DNA from: Streptomyces flaveolus
Lineage (GTDB): Bacteria; Actinomycetota; Actinomycetes; Streptomycetales; Streptomycetaceae
Assembly (NCBI RefSeq): GCF_000716535.1
Contig: NZ_JNWV01000038.1
Span: 27,745-91,744 of the forward strand
Direction of reading: 5' to 3'
Length of the DNA stretch: 64,000 bases
Both the position numbers and the translations under genes were made by a program. The notes beneath the pieces are model-generated. The model did no database searches. It was not told the origin of the DNA and saw only the letters and a program-made list of their open reading frames with translations. Every line of letters starts with the position of its first letter. Position 1 is the stretch's first letter. This document shows, piece after piece, positions 1-10,254 of the stretch.

Positions 1-1
1 G

Positions 2-688
2 GCCGGCGAGCGGACCGTGGCCCAGGTCGCGGCCACGCATGTCGCGGCGCTGGACGCGCAGATCCGGTCGCTCATGGTGACCCGTGCGGTGCTGTCCACC
101 GTGGCGCGACGCGGTTCGACCGCAGAGGAGATGGCACTCGTGAACAAGCTGGCGCGACTGTCCGCCGCCGAACGGCAGCGGATCATGGAGGAGTTCGTGG
201 CGGAGACGCTGCACGGGCTCGACACCGTGGACCCGGACATCCAGGAGCGGATGCGGCGCACCGCCGTCCACCTGGCGGAGGACCCCACGCCCGAGGAGGC
301 CGACGCCTGGGTGGAGCTGGCCGAGATGCTCCAGGACCCCGGGTTCCGCGCGCAGATGCGCCGGGCCGTCGAGTTCAACGCGGCCGACCGGCGGCCCGGT
401 GAGCCGCGCGGGCGGGCGCTGTGGTTCGCCAAGCGGCTCGTGGACCTGGTGGCGCCGGTCCGTGAGGGCGGCGTCGACCCCACCGGGCCCGGGGCGGAGG
501 AGGTGCTGGAGGAACTGTTCGGCGACGCCGACCGGGGCGACGTACTGGACCGCATGACGGCCGGCTTCGACGATCGCGTGGCCCGCTACCGGGAACTGCT
601 CGCCGTGGTGAACCGGCAGCCCGCGCCACCGCACGCCGAGGACTTCGCCTGGGTGGTCGCCGCACTCCGCGCTCGTGCGGGCCGTTAA
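2..688 (+). CDS. MerR-type regulator, C-terminal part (5' end outside window)
   Basis: The frame is open from the first bases of the window, so the gene starts upstream; the GTG at 17 is probably internal. The visible 228 residues begin with a helix (AALDAQIRSL) of the kind that follows the DNA-binding domain in MerR-family regulators, then a mostly helical, acidic domain with TipAS/MerR-effector character. The helix-turn-helix itself is not in view, so the family call is an inference from the linker and C-terminal layout. The gene ends in TAA 60 bases before the EF-hand gene. An uncharacterised helical protein is the alternative. Confidence 0.6.
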   Translation, partial: AGERTVAQVAATHVAALDAQIRSLMVTRAVLSTVARRGSTAEEMALVNKLARLSAAERQRIMEEFVAETLHGLDTVDPDIQERMRRTAVHLAEDPTPEEADAWVELAEMLQDPGFRAQMRRAVEFNAADRRPGEPRGRALWFAKRLVDLVAPVREGGVDPTGPGAEEVLEELFGDADRGDVLDRMTAGFDDRVARYRELLAVVNRQPAPPHAEDFAWVVAALRARAGR

Positions 689-747
689 TCTGACCAGCGT
701 CAGTACGCCAGCACGGCATGAGAAACACGACCAAAAGGGGCGGATCG

Positions 748-960
748 GTGGCGGACATCGAGGAAGCACGCAAGCAGTTCCAGCGGATCGACGCGGACGG
801 TGACGGATTCATCACCGCAGCGGAGTTCAAGTCCGCCCTCGCGCAGCAGGGTGACTGGAACGTCACCGAGACGGTCGCGGAGGCCGTCATCAAGACCCGT
901 GACCTCAACGGCGACAAGGTGCTGTCGTTCGACGAGTTCTGGGCCTACCTGAGCAAGTGA
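748..960 (+). CDS. small calcium-binding protein with two EF-hands
   Basis: A 70-residue cytosolic protein made of two helix-loop-helix EF-hands. Loop 1 (residues 15-26) has D15, D17, D19, T23 and E26; loop 2 (52-63) has D52, N54, D56, S60 and E63. Both are canonical 12-residue loops with Glu at position 12, so both should bind calcium. The GTG at 748 is preferred because AAAAGGGG lies 7 bases upstream; an in-frame ATG at 718 has no ribosome site. Streptomyces carry several small EF-hand proteins (Cab family) linked to calcium effects on development; which member this is cannot be decided here. Confidence 0.9.
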   Translation: MADIEEARKQFQRIDADGDGFITAAEFKSALAQQGDWNVTETVAEAVIKTRDLNGDKVLSFDEFWAYLSK

Positions 961-972
961 CCCGCCGGCGAC

Positions 973-1008
973 AGGGGGTGCCCGCCCCGAGCGGTCCGGG
1001 CACCCCCT
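973..1008. terminator. bidirectional hairpin terminator
   Basis: A perfect 12-bp inverted repeat (973-984 with 997-1008, 12-nt loop) lies between the convergent EF-hand gene and the ABC ATPase remnant. It lacks a long T-run, as is usual for Streptomyces terminators. Confidence 0.75.
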
Positions 1009-1027
1009 TCGTCATGCCGTCGTGCCG

Positions 1028-1757
1028 TCACGCCGCGCGCCGGATCCGCACGCTCCAGCACCCCTCGTCGTGCCGCTCCAGCGTCAACGGCAGATCGAAG
1101 CACTTGCCGACCTGGTCACCGGTGAGCACCGACGCGACCGGCCCCGAGGCCAGCACCCGTCCGTCGCGCAGCAGCACGGCGTGCGTGGTGCCCGCCGGCA
1201 GCTCCTCCAGATGGTGGGTGACCAGCACCGTCGCCAGCGCCGGATGAGCCGTCCGCAACTCCTCCAGCGCATCGATCAGTTGTTCCCGGCCGGGCAGGTC
1301 CAGGCCGGTCGCCGGCTCGTCCAGGAGCAGCAGCCGCGGCTCGGGCATCAGTGCCCGCGCGATCAGCGTCCGGCCGCGCTGTCCCTGTGAGAGCGTCGGC
1401 CACCGGGCGTCCCGCAGCGCCCCCAGCCCCAGCGTGGCCAGCAGTGCCTCGGCCCGCTCCGGCTGCTCCGGGGTGGGCCGCCACCGGGGGAGTAGCTCGA
1501 CCGAGTTCGTCGCCCCCGTGAGCACCACGTCCCGTACCCGCAGCGGCGAGGTCAGCGGATGGCGCGGGTCGACGTGCCCGACCAGGGCCCGCAGCTCACG
1601 CAGGTCCACCCGGCCCAGCCGGTGCCCGAGCACCCGCACCGTGCCCCGGGTCGGATGGACCACCGCGCCGAGCAGCCCCAGCAGGGTCGACTTGCCCGCG
1701 CCGTTGGCGCCGAGCAGCGCCCAGTGCTCACCGGCCCGGACGGTCAGGGAGACCTCC
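1028..1757 (-). pseudogene. ABC transporter ATPase, 5'-truncated
   Basis: The frame encodes most of a single ABC ATPase domain: Walker A GANGAGKST (translated from 1711-1685), signature LSQGQ, Walker B LLLLDEP, a D-loop GLD and H-switch VTHH. Homology can be read back to about 1757 (VSLTV, the strand before Walker A). Upstream of that the frame runs to a stop at 1859-1861 with no ATG, GTG or TTG. The first available start, the GTG at 1663, lies after Walker A and would give a protein unable to bind ATP. The gene has lost its promoter, start and first roughly 25-40 codons. The lost end abuts the truncated dehydrogenase at 1762, so one deletion probably removed both 5' ends. An assembly error is the alternative. 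Confidence 0.8.
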
Positions 1758-1761
1758 TGGG

Positions 1762-2118
1762 GTGACCGGTGGACGGGGCGTGGACATCGTCCTGGACGCG
1801 GTCGGCGGTCCCGGCTTCGCCGCGCTCGGTGACGCGGTCGCCCCCGACGGCACCCTGGTCAGCTACGGCCGGCTCGACGAGCAGCCCATCCTGCTGCCCC
1901 GGCGGTGGCCGCTCACTGTCCACGGGTACGCGAACCTCGTGATCACCGGCGATCCGGGGGGCCGCCACCGCGCCGCCCACCACCTCGGCTCCGACCTTGC
2001 CGACGGCACCCTGCGCTCGGTGATCGCCGAGGTCTTCTACGGCCTGGACCGGATCACGGACGCCCACCGGCTGATGGAGTCCAGCGAGCACACGGGAAAG
2101 ATCGTGGTACGGATCTGA
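1762..2118 (+). pseudogene. zinc-type alcohol dehydrogenase / quinone oxidoreductase, C-terminal fragment
   Basis: The 118 codons match the end of an MDR-family NADPH:quinone oxidoreductase: TGGRGVDIVLDAVGG is the last part of the Rossmann fold, and HRLMESSEHTGKIVVRI is the typical C-terminus. The family is normally 310-340 residues, so about 200 N-terminal residues are missing, including the catalytic domain and the glycine-rich nucleotide loop. A GTG exists at 1762 but has no convincing ribosome site and could only yield a partial domain. The break coincides within a few bases with the break in the divergent ABC ATPase remnant. Confidence 0.8.
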
Positions 2119-2203
2119 GCGCGCCGCGCGCCGGCCGGGCGGCGTCACCGATTCGGCGCACGGCGCGGAATAGTCCGGCGTTCAGCGAGGTTGACGCGGG
2201 AAC

Positions 2204-2225
2204 ATCTGCATGCACATGCATAGAT
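2204..2225. promoter_or_regulatory. imperfect palindrome upstream of the reductase gene (possible operator)
   Basis: TGCATG (2207-2212) and CATGCA (2215-2220) form an inverted repeat with a 2-base spacer, flanked by ATCT and AGAT. It lies 22 bases before the start at 2243, a position suited to repressor binding. No cognate regulator is identifiable nearby. Confidence 0.35.
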
Positions 2226-2242
2226 CATCCGGAGGGTCAGCC

Positions 2243-2905
2243 ATGAAGATCGGCATCATCGGCGCGGGGAACATCGGCGGCAACCTCACCCGGCGGCTCA
2301 CCGCCCTCGGCCATGACGTGTCCGTCGCCAACTCCCGGGGCCCCGAGACGCTCCGTGACCTCGCGCAGGAGACCGGCGCCACCCCTGTCCGGGCCGAGGA
2401 CGCGGCCAAGGGCGCCCAGGTCGTGGTCGTCACCGTGCCGCTGAAGACGGTCCCGGACCTGCCTGCCGGCCTGCTGGACGGCGCGGCGGAGGACGTCGCG
2501 GTGATCGACACCGGAAACTACTACCCGCAGCAGCGGGACGGCCGGATCGCGGCCATCGAGGACGAGGGCCTCACCGAGAGCCGCTGGACCGAGCAGCACC
2601 TCGGCCACCCGGTGATCAAGGCCTTCAACGGCACCTACGCCCAGGACATCCTGGACCGGCCCCGCCCCGCAGGCGATCCCGAGCGCATGGCCCTCCCGGT
2701 CGCCGGCGACGACGAGGCGGCCAAGCGGATCGTCCGCGACCTGATCGACGAACTCGGCTTCGACACGGTCGACGCCGGCACCATCGCCGACTCCTGGCGC
2801 CAGCAGCCCGGCACCCCGGTCTACGGCCTCCGCGCCGGCACGGAGGCGGTACGCAAGGCCCTCACCGAGGCCTCCCCGGAACGCCCGGCGGACTTCCGGG
2901 GCTGA
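2243..2905 (+). CDS. NADP(H)/F420-type oxidoreductase, reductase-like
   Basis: A 220-residue protein with an N-terminal Rossmann motif (MKIGIIGAGNIGGNL) followed by N-S-R-G at the end of strand 2, the arrangement that selects NADP phosphate in the F420-dependent NADP reductase family. The ATG at 2243 is preferred over the in-frame ATGs at 2210 and 2216 because CGGAGGG precedes it at normal spacing and the glycine-rich loop then sits at the N-terminus. It probably moves hydride between NADPH and F420 or reduces a small ketone or imine; the substrate cannot be read from sequence. It is monocistronic, facing a convergent lysozyme gene. Confidence 0.8.
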   Translation: MKIGIIGAGNIGGNLTRRLTALGHDVSVANSRGPETLRDLAQETGATPVRAEDAAKGAQVVVVTVPLKTVPDLPAGLLDGAAEDVAVIDTGNYYPQQRDGRIAAIEDEGLTESRWTEQHLGHPVIKAFNGTYAQDILDRPRPAGDPERMALPVAGDDEAAKRIVRDLIDELGFDTVDAGTIADSWRQQPGTPVYGLRAGTEAVRKALTEASPERPADFRG

Positions 2906-2936
2906 CCCCGGCGAGGTGAGCGGGGCCATGAGCCCG

Positions 2937-3494
2937 TCACGCGCTCGTGGCCCACTCCTTCAGTGCCGCCTTGCTCGCGAAGTTCACCACGTCCTTGTCG
3001 TGGGGTTCGCTGGTGTACTGGTGGAACCGCCACTTGGCCTGGATGCGGGGCTTGCCGGCGGTGACGTAGTCGGCGATCCACAGCCCGTCTCCGGCGTAGG
3101 AGGTGGTGTCGACGTTCAGCCAGAAGTGGCGGTTGCAGTAGAGCACCACCCGGTTGTCCGGCCGTAGTTCCTTCAGTTTGCGGATGAAGCGGTCCTTCTC
3201 CGCGTTGCTCGCGTGGGTGCCGTCGCCGGTGGTCTCCCAGTCGACGGCGAGGAGGTCGCCACGGCGGTCCGGGGCGTGGCTGAGGAAGTACTCGGCCTGG
3301 GCGGTCAGGTTCCCGGGCCACAGGAAGTGGTAGAAGCCGACGACCAGGCCCGCGTCGCGCCCGTGTTTGGTCTGGGCCGCGAGTCTGGGGTTGACGTACG
3401 AACGGCCTTCCGTCGCCTTGATGAAGACGAAGGACAGACCGTTCGTCGCGTAGGAGGAGGACTGGTAGGCGCTCACGTCGATGCCATGCAGCAT
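2937..3494 (-). CDS. GH25 family lysozyme (N-acetylmuramidase)
   Basis: A 185-residue single-domain protein. GIDVSAYQ at residues 4-11 is the family-25 N-terminal strand with its conserved Asp, and LLAVDWE supplies the Asp-x-Glu catalytic pair of Cellosyl-type muramidases; FYHFLWP and the C-terminal FHQYTS strand also fit. The family cleaves the beta-1,4 bond after N-acetylmuramic acid. No signal peptide or transmembrane segment is present, although most GH25 lysozymes act outside the cell. It may leave by another route, be released on lysis, or be miscalled at the 5' end, but the upstream sequence shows no export signal in frame. A neighbouring PI-PLC gene lies upstream on the same strand. 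Confidence 0.88.
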   Translation of the reverse strand: MLHGIDVSAYQSSSYATNGLSFVFIKATEGRSYVNPRLAAQTKHGRDAGLVVGFYHFLWPGNLTAQAEYFLSHAPDRRGDLLAVDWETTGDGTHASNAEKDRFIRKLKELRPDNRVVLYCNRHFWLNVDTTSYAGDGLWIADYVTAGKPRIQAKWRFHQYTSEPHDKDVVNFASKAALKEWATSA

Positions 3495-3530
3495 GTGAAG
3501 GTTGTCCCCCGTGAGCGCCGTTGTGGAACC

Positions 3531-4562
3531 TCAGCTTCGGGTGGTCACCGAACTCAGGACCGAGGCGGACTTCGCCGACCAGTCCGAGGTGATCAGGCTG
3601 GCGTGGTTCCTGGCCAAAAGATCCAGGCGTGCGGCGACTTCCGCGTCCGTCGGGTTGGTGGAGGAGATCGCCGGTGACACGTTGTGGGCGTCCGTGGTGA
3701 TCAGGATGTAGTGGTTCGCGGAGTAGAACGAGGTGTCGTAGCCGTTGTTGACGTACGTGGCCGCGTCACCGTCGAAGAACACGAACCAGGGGCGGATCGA
3801 GGCGTCGTAGCGGCTGGTGCGCGGGTCGCCGTTCGCGGCGCCGAGGACGACCGGGAAGGCCTGGGCCGCCGAGATGTTGCCGGCCGCCTTCAGGTCGCGC
3901 AGGTGGTCGCCGTACTCCTCGTCCGTCCAGTAGCTGTCGAACGGGTTGGACTGCTCCACCGTGCCCGGGATCAGGTCGAAGACGAACTTGCCCTTGAGGG
4001 AGTCCCGGGCGGGCCAGGCGTTGGCCTTCGCCGCCGCGTCCAGGGTGCCGTACGTCCCGCCGAGCAGATCGGCCGGCTTGTAGACACTGCTGCCCAGCTT
4101 CTGCGCGACGAGCGTGTCGAACTCGTCCGGTCCGAGGCCCGCCTTGTCGTTGAAGCCGACCTTCATCTCGACCTTGACCACGATCGGCGGGTGGTCGGGG
4201 TGGAGCTGGTTCCAGGCGGCCATGTTGTCCAGGCAGCCGCCGAGGTCCTGGTTGCGGCTCTTGCTGTACAGCTCGCTCGGGGTCTTCGCCGCCTCGCAGT
4301 TGTTGTCGTTGCCCAGCGGGTTGCTGTGGCTGACGCGCCAGCGGTGGGTGATGCTGTCGACGTAGACGTCCAGCTCCAGCAGTGAGGCGCCGGAGTCCAA
4401 CGCCTGTGCGAAGTACGTGTACTTGGCCTTGTCGTACGCGTTGTGCGTGCCGATGGCCGTCGTCTCGGAGAACTTCGGCGACGCCGCGTGGGCGTTGCCC
4501 GGCACCATCACCAACACAGCCGCGGCACCCACGAGCACCGCCGGCCGTCTCAATCCACGCAT
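3531..4562 (-). CDS. secreted calcium-dependent phosphatidylinositol-specific phospholipase C
   Basis: A 343-residue precursor. The start at 4562 gives a clear Sec signal peptide (RGLRR, a hydrophobic stretch, then GNAHA-A as cleavage site near residue 25), with AAGGGA upstream; longer in-frame extensions would bury this signal. The mature part holds PI-PLC TIM-barrel motifs: AIGTHNAYDKAKY with the catalytic His, LLELDVYVD with the metal or substrate acids, and VVKVEMKVG. The best match is the Streptomyces Ca2+-dependent PI-PLC type, which hydrolyses phosphatidylinositol to inositol phosphate and diacylglycerol. Probably secreted. Divergent from the M28 peptidase gene. Confidence 0.85.
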   Translation of the reverse strand: MRGLRRPAVLVGAAAVLVMVPGNAHAASPKFSETTAIGTHNAYDKAKYTYFAQALDSGASLLELDVYVDSITHRWRVSHSNPLGNDNNCEAAKTPSELYSKSRNQDLGGCLDNMAAWNQLHPDHPPIVVKVEMKVGFNDKAGLGPDEFDTLVAQKLGSSVYKPADLLGGTYGTLDAAAKANAWPARDSLKGKFVFDLIPGTVEQSNPFDSYWTDEEYGDHLRDLKAAGNISAAQAFPVVLGAANGDPRTSRYDASIRPWFVFFDGDAATYVNNGYDTSFYSANHYILITTDAHNVSPAISSTNPTDAEVAARLDLLARNHASLITSDWSAKSASVLSSVTTRS

Positions 4563-4698
4563 GCGCCAACTTCCCTTGGTCGGAGGAGAATTGGCGGCAG
4601 CGTAGGCAGGTGCGGTTATCGCACGGTAGCCCCACGGGGAACATCGGCCGCGAGGGCGGGCGCAGGCTCCTGATCCGGCCGATCTCATGGACCGAGGC

Positions 4699-4728
4699 TT
4701 GACCAGCTCTTGGCATGTACATGACTAT
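4699..4728 (+). promoter_or_regulatory. candidate promoter for the M28 aminopeptidase gene
   Basis: TTGACC at 4699-4704 and GACTAT at 4723-4728 are separated by 18 bases. This resembles a housekeeping-sigma promoter and would give a leader of about 65 nt before the GTG at 4799. Confidence 0.4.
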
Positions 4729-4798
4729 CAGGGGGAGGTGGCGCGGCTCCCCAGGCCCGGCCCTCACCTTCCGTTTCCTCACCCCACAAGGAGACACA

Positions 4799-5797
4799 GT
4801 GCGAGCACCACGAAGAGTCACCCTGACGGGCCTCGCGCTCGCCACGACCGCCGCCGGCCTCGCCGCGCTGCCCCCGAGCGCCGAAGCGGCCTCCCCGCGC
4901 CCCGCCACCGCCGCCCTGACCGCGGCCGCGCCCGACATCGACGTCACCAGGGTCCAGGCGCACCTCGGCGAACTGGGCGCCATAGCGAGCCGCAACGGCG
5001 GCAACCGCAGGTCGACCGGCCAGGGCTACCGCGACTCGGTCGCCTATGTGAAGGGCAGGCTCCAGGCGGCCGGTTACACCGTCACCGAGCAGGCGTGCAC
5101 CTCCGGTTGCACCCGCGGCGCCGGACCCAACCTGATCGCCGAGTGGCCCTACGGCGACGCGTCGAAGGTGTACATGTTCGGCTCACACCTCGACGGCGTC
5201 TCCGCCGGACCCGGCATCAACGACAACGGCTCCGGCAGCGCGACCCTCCTGGAGGTCGCGCTGAAACTGGCCGAGACCCGCCCCTCGATGGCGGCCCGCG
5301 TCCGCTTCGGCTGGTGGACGGACGAGGAGCAGGGTCTCAACGGCTCGGACTTCTACGTCCGTTCCCTGACCTCCGCCCAGCGTTCGGCGATCAAGGCGTA
5401 CTACAACTTCGACATGGTCGCCTCGCCCAACGGCGGTTACTTCATCAACCACATCAACTCCACCGCCGCCGCGCCGATGAAGGCGTACTGGGACTCGCTG
5501 AACCTGCGGCCGGAGGAGAACACCGAGGGCGCGGGCCGCTCCGACGACTACTCCTTCGAGGCCTACGGCATCGCGACGTCCGGTTACGCCATGGGCGCGA
5601 GCGCCCGCAAGACCTCGGCGCAGGCGGCCAAATGGGGCGGCACGGCGGGCGCCGCGTACGACCGCTGCTACCACTCCTCCTGCGACACCACCGCCAACGT
5701 CAACGTCACCGGCCTGAACCGCAGCGCCGACGGTGTCGCCTACACGCTGTGGAAGCAGGCGGTCTCGGCCACCGTCCCCGCCCGGACACCACGCTGA
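4799..5797 (+). CDS. secreted M28 family zinc aminopeptidase
   Basis: A 332-residue precursor. GTG 4799 is preceded by AAGGAG, and the N-terminus is a signal peptide (RAPRR, hydrophobic core, SAEAASPR). The five co-catalytic zinc ligands are visible: His in GSHLDGV, bridging Asp in INDNGSGS, Glu in DEEQGLNGS, Asp in YNFDMVAS and His in RCYHSSCD. Two Cys pairs (CTSGC; the C-x-H-x2-C near the end) probably form disulfides. The layout matches the S. griseus aminopeptidase type, which removes hydrophobic N-terminal residues outside the cell. It fits a saprophyte feeding peptides to uptake systems such as the oligopeptide permease further downstream. Confidence 0.92.
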   Translation: MRAPRRVTLTGLALATTAAGLAALPPSAEAASPRPATAALTAAAPDIDVTRVQAHLGELGAIASRNGGNRRSTGQGYRDSVAYVKGRLQAAGYTVTEQACTSGCTRGAGPNLIAEWPYGDASKVYMFGSHLDGVSAGPGINDNGSGSATLLEVALKLAETRPSMAARVRFGWWTDEEQGLNGSDFYVRSLTSAQRSAIKAYYNFDMVASPNGGYFINHINSTAAAPMKAYWDSLNLRPEENTEGAGRSDDYSFEAYGIATSGYAMGASARKTSAQAAKWGGTAGAAYDRCYHSSCDTTANVNVTGLNRSADGVAYTLWKQAVSATVPARTPR

Positions 5798-5828
5798 CGA
5801 CCGGCCGACCCGCCCACGAGACGGCGAA

Positions 5829-5859
5829 GGGGAGGCGGATCCTCGGGATCCGCCTCCCC
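5829..5859. terminator. bidirectional hairpin terminator
   Basis: A perfect 14-bp stem (5829-5842 with 5846-5859) and a 3-nt loop separate the convergent M28 peptidase gene and sdaA. It should serve both strands. Confidence 0.9.
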
Positions 5860-5877
5860 TCCCGGGGCCCGGCCGGG

Positions 5878-7251
<1,374 letters not shown>

Positions 7252-7272
7252 TCCTCAAGACAGCAGGGGGGT

Positions 7273-7301
7273 GGTGGGGCACCCTCCGCGGGTGCCCCAC
7301 C
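7273..7301 (-). terminator. intercistronic hairpin between glyA and sdaA
   Basis: A perfect 12-bp stem (7273-7284 with 7290-7301, 5-nt loop) begins 7 bases after the glyA stop and ends 22 bases before the sdaA start. It may act as a partial terminator or an RNA-stability element that sets sdaA apart from the upstream genes. Confidence 0.65.
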
Positions 7302-7307
7302 GGGGAC

Positions 7308-8573
7308 TTACTTGTTCAGGCCCGGGTACAGCGGGTGCTTGTCGGCGAGCGCCTTCACGCGCGCCTTCAGGGCCTCGGCGTCGTAGGACGGCTTCAGCGC
7401 CTCGGCGATCACGTCCGCGACCTCGGCGAAGTCCTCGGCCGTGAAGCCGCGGGTCGCCAGGGCCGGCGTACCGATGCGCAGACCCGAGGTGACCATCGGC
7501 GGCCGCGGGTCGTTCGGGACGGCGTTGCGGTTGACCGTGATGCCGACCTCGTGGAGCCGGTCCTCGGCCTGCTGCCCGTCCAGCTCGGACGCGCGCAGGT
7601 CCACCAGGATCAGGTGCACGTCCGTGCCGCCGGACAGCACGTTCACGCCGGCCTCGCGGGCGTCCGGGGCGGTCAGGCGCTCGGCGAGGATGCGGGCACC
7701 TTCCACCGTACGACGCTGGCGCTCCTTGAAGTCCTCCGAGGCCGCGACCTTGAAGGACACCGCCTTGGCCGCGATCACGTGCTCCAGGGGACCGCCCTGG
7801 AAGCCCGGGAAGACGGACGAGTTCAGCTTCTTCGCGAAGTCCTTCTTGGCGAGGATGATGCCGCCGCGGGGACCGCCCAGCGTCTTGTGGGTGGTGGAGG
7901 TGACCACGTCGGCGTACGGCACCGGGTTGGCGTGCAGACCGGCCGCGACCAGGCCCGCGAAGTGCGCCATGTCGACCCACAGGTACGCGCCCGCCTCGTC
8001 GGCGATCCGGCGGAACTCGGCGAAGTCGAGCTGCCGCGGGTACGCCGACCAGCCCGCGATGATCACCTTGGGGCGGTGCTCCTTGGCGAGCCGCTCGACC
8101 TCGGCCATGTCGACCAGGCCGGTCTCGGCGTCCACGTGGTAGGCGACCACGTCGAACTGCTTGCCGGAGAAGTTCAGCCGCATCCCGTGGGTGAGGTGGC
8201 CGCCGTGCGCCAGGTCCAGGCCGAGAATGGTGTCCCCGGGCTGGGCCAGCGCGAACAGGGCCGCCTGGTTCGCGGAGGCGCCGGAGTGGGGCTGCACGTT
8301 GGCGTACTCGGCGCCGAACAGCTCCTTGACCCGGTCGATGGCGATCTGCTCGGCGACGTCGACGTGCTCGCAGCCGCCGTAGTAGCGTCGGCCCGGGTAG
8401 CCCTCGGCGTACTTGTTGGTCAGGACCGAGCCCTGCGCCTCCATCACCGCGAGCGGCGCGAAGTTCTCGGAGGCGATCATCTCCAGGGTCGACTGCTGGC
8501 GGACCAGCTCGGCGTCGACCGCGGCGGCGATCTCCGGGTCCAGCTCGTGCAGGGGCGTGTTCAGGACAGTCAT
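7308..8573 (-). CDS. glyA: serine hydroxymethyltransferase
   Basis: A 421-residue PLP enzyme interconverting serine and glycine with tetrahydrofolate. [13 protein letters not shown] carries the PLP lysine (K230); [24 protein letters not shown] and QPHSGASAN are hallmark motifs. Full family length, ATG start at 8573, and only 14 bases downstream of gcvH, so co-transcribed. Next to the glycine cleavage genes it uses the methylene-THF released from one glycine to convert a second glycine to serine. Confidence 0.97.
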   Translation of the reverse strand: MTVLNTPLHELDPEIAAAVDAELVRQQSTLEMIASENFAPLAVMEAQGSVLTNKYAEGYPGRRYYGGCEHVDVAEQIAIDRVKELFGAEYANVQPHSGASANQAALFALAQPGDTILGLDLAHGGHLTHGMRLNFSGKQFDVVAYHVDAETGLVDMAEVERLAKEHRPKVIIAGWSAYPRQLDFAEFRRIADEAGAYLWVDMAHFAGLVAAGLHANPVPYADVVTSTTHKTLGGPRGGIILAKKDFAKKLNSSVFPGFQGGPLEHVIAAKAVSFKVAASEDFKERQRRTVEGARILAERLTAPDAREAGVNVLSGGTDVHLILVDLRASELDGQQAEDRLHEVGITVNRNAVPNDPRPPMVTSGLRIGTPALATRGFTAEDFAEVADVIAEALKPSYDAEALKARVKALADKHPLYPGLNK

Positions 8574-8587
8574 ACGGCTACGACTCC

Positions 8588-8965
8588 TCAGCCGGCGGAA
8601 AAGGCGGTGTACTCGTCGGCGGAGAGCAGGTCGGCCGGCTCCTCCGCGACGCGTACCTTGAACAGCCAGCCACCCTCGAAGGGGGCGGAGTTCACCAGCG
8701 ACGGGTCGTTGACGACGTCCTCGTTGACCTCGGTGACCTCACCGGTGACCGGCGAGTACAGGTCGGACACCGACTTCGTCGACTCCAGCTCGCCGCAGGT
8801 CTCGCCCGCGGACACCGTGGAGCCGACCTCGGGGAGCTGGACGAAGACGACGTCACCGAGCGCGTTGGCGGCGTGCTCCGTGATGCCGACCGTCGCGACG
8901 CCGTCCTCGGCGGCCGACAGCCACTCGTGCTCCTTGCTGTAGCGCAGCTGCTGGGGGTTGCTCAT
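8588..8965 (-). CDS. gcvH: glycine cleavage system H protein
   Basis: A 125-residue lipoyl carrier that shuttles the aminomethyl group between the P, T and L proteins. The lipoylation site is K64 in [10 protein letters not shown]; the N-terminal RYSKEHEWL and [17 protein letters not shown] are typical. The ATG at 8965 has AGGAGA at good spacing; an in-frame extension to 8986 does not. A 138-base gap with a small hairpin (9065-9078) separates it from gcvT. The P protein gene is not in this window; in Streptomyces it is usually elsewhere. Confidence 0.96.
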   Translation of the reverse strand: MSNPQQLRYSKEHEWLSAAEDGVATVGITEHAANALGDVVFVQLPEVGSTVSAGETCGELESTKSVSDLYSPVTGEVTEVNEDVVNDPSLVNSAPFEGGWLFKVRVAEEPADLLSADEYTAFSAG

Positions 8966-9103
8966 GGCCTGAATTCTCCTGTACACGCGAGGGTGCTGAT
9001 GACGGGGTGACTATGGAAACCGCTGGTGAGCGGGCGAATGTGCGCAGCGTCACGCCCCGGCCACGGGACCGGGGTCCCCGGGAGGCGCGACCGCGCCCAG
9101 TGT

Positions 9104-10222
9104 CTACTTCTGGCGCTTGTAGAACGGCAGCGCCACGACCTGGTACGGCTCGTGGGTGCCCCGGATGTCCACGGCGACGCCCTCGGTGCCGGGCGCCGCG
9201 TGCGCCGCGTCGACGTAGGCCATGGCGATCGGCTTGCCCAGGGTGGGGGAGGGGGCACCGGAGGTGACCTCGCCGACCACCTCGCCGCCGGCGACGACGG
9301 CGTAACCGGCGCGCGGCACCCGGCGGCCCTCGGCGACCAGGCCGACCAGGACCCGCGGCGGGTTCTCCTGGGCCCGGGCGGCGGCCTCGGCGAGCGCCTC
9401 GCGCCCGACGAAGTCGCCCTCCTTCTCGAACTTGACCACGCGGCCGAGCCCGGCGTCGAACGGGGTGAGGGAGGTGGTCAGCTCGTGCCCGTACAGCGGC
9501 ATGCCCGCCTCCAGGCGCAGCGTGTCCCGGCAGGACAGCCCGCACGGGACCAGCCCGGCGCCCTCGCCCGCCTTGGTCAGCGCCTGCCACAGCTCGACGG
9601 CGTGCTCCGGCCTGACGAACAGCTCGAAGCCGTCCTCACCGGTGTAGCCCGTGCGGGCGATCAGCGCCGGGACGCCGGCGACCGTGCCGGGCAGGCCGGC
9701 GTAGTACTTCAGGCCGTCGAGGTCGGCGTCGGTGAGGGACTTCAGGATGCCGGGGGACTCCGGGCCCTGCACGGCGATCAGCGCGTACGCGTCCCGGTCG
9801 TCCCGGACCTCGGCGTCGAAGCCCTCGGCGCGCTCGGTCAGCGCGTCCAGCACGACCTGGGCGTTGGAGGCGTTGGCCACGACCATGTACTCGGTCTCGG
9901 CCAGCCGGTAGACGATCAGGTCGTCCAGGATGCCGCCGTCGGCCTGGCAGATCATCGTGTAGCGGGCGCGGCCGACGCCGACGGAGGCGATGTTGCCGAC
10001 CAGGGCGTGGTTCAGGAACGCGGCGGCCTGGTCGCCGGTGACGGTGATCTCGCCCATGTGGGAGAGGTCGAAGAGACCGGCCCTGGTCCGCACGGCGAGG
10101 TGCTCGTCGCGCTCGGAGCCGTAGCGCAGGGGCATGTCCCAGCCGGCGAAGTCGGTCATCGTCGCACCGAGCGCGCGATGCACGGCATCGAGCGCGGTGT
10201 GGCGGAGTTCAGTGCTGCTCAT
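9104..10222 (-). CDS. gcvT: glycine cleavage system T protein (aminomethyltransferase)
   Basis: A 372-residue folate-binding enzyme that releases ammonia from the aminomethyl group on GcvH and forms 5,10-methylene-THF. LFDLSHMGEI near the N-terminus, the GYTGEDGFE motif and the C-terminal GxxxGxVTSGAPSP region are characteristic. The ATG at 10222 follows GGGAGA at proper spacing; the frame stays open upstream only because it reads through the riboswitch. First gene of the gcvT-gcvH-glyA-sdaA group. Confidence 0.97.
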   Translation of the reverse strand: MSSTELRHTALDAVHRALGATMTDFAGWDMPLRYGSERDEHLAVRTRAGLFDLSHMGEITVTGDQAAAFLNHALVGNIASVGVGRARYTMICQADGGILDDLIVYRLAETEYMVVANASNAQVVLDALTERAEGFDAEVRDDRDAYALIAVQGPESPGILKSLTDADLDGLKYYAGLPGTVAGVPALIARTGYTGEDGFELFVRPEHAVELWQALTKAGEGAGLVPCGLSCRDTLRLEAGMPLYGHELTTSLTPFDAGLGRVVKFEKEGDFVGREALAEAAARAQENPPRVLVGLVAEGRRVPRAGYAVVAGGEVVGEVTSGAPSPTLGKPIAMAYVDAAHAAPGTEGVAVDIRGTHEPYQVVALPFYKRQK

Positions 10223-10254
10223 CGGACGGTCGTCTCCCAAGGCGAGCGGACAGG

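Noticed and set aside
1028..1663. ABC ATPase as an intact 211-residue gene starting at GTG 1663
   Set aside because: That start lies after Walker A, so the protein could not bind ATP; the coding frame clearly continues upstream. Called a truncated gene.
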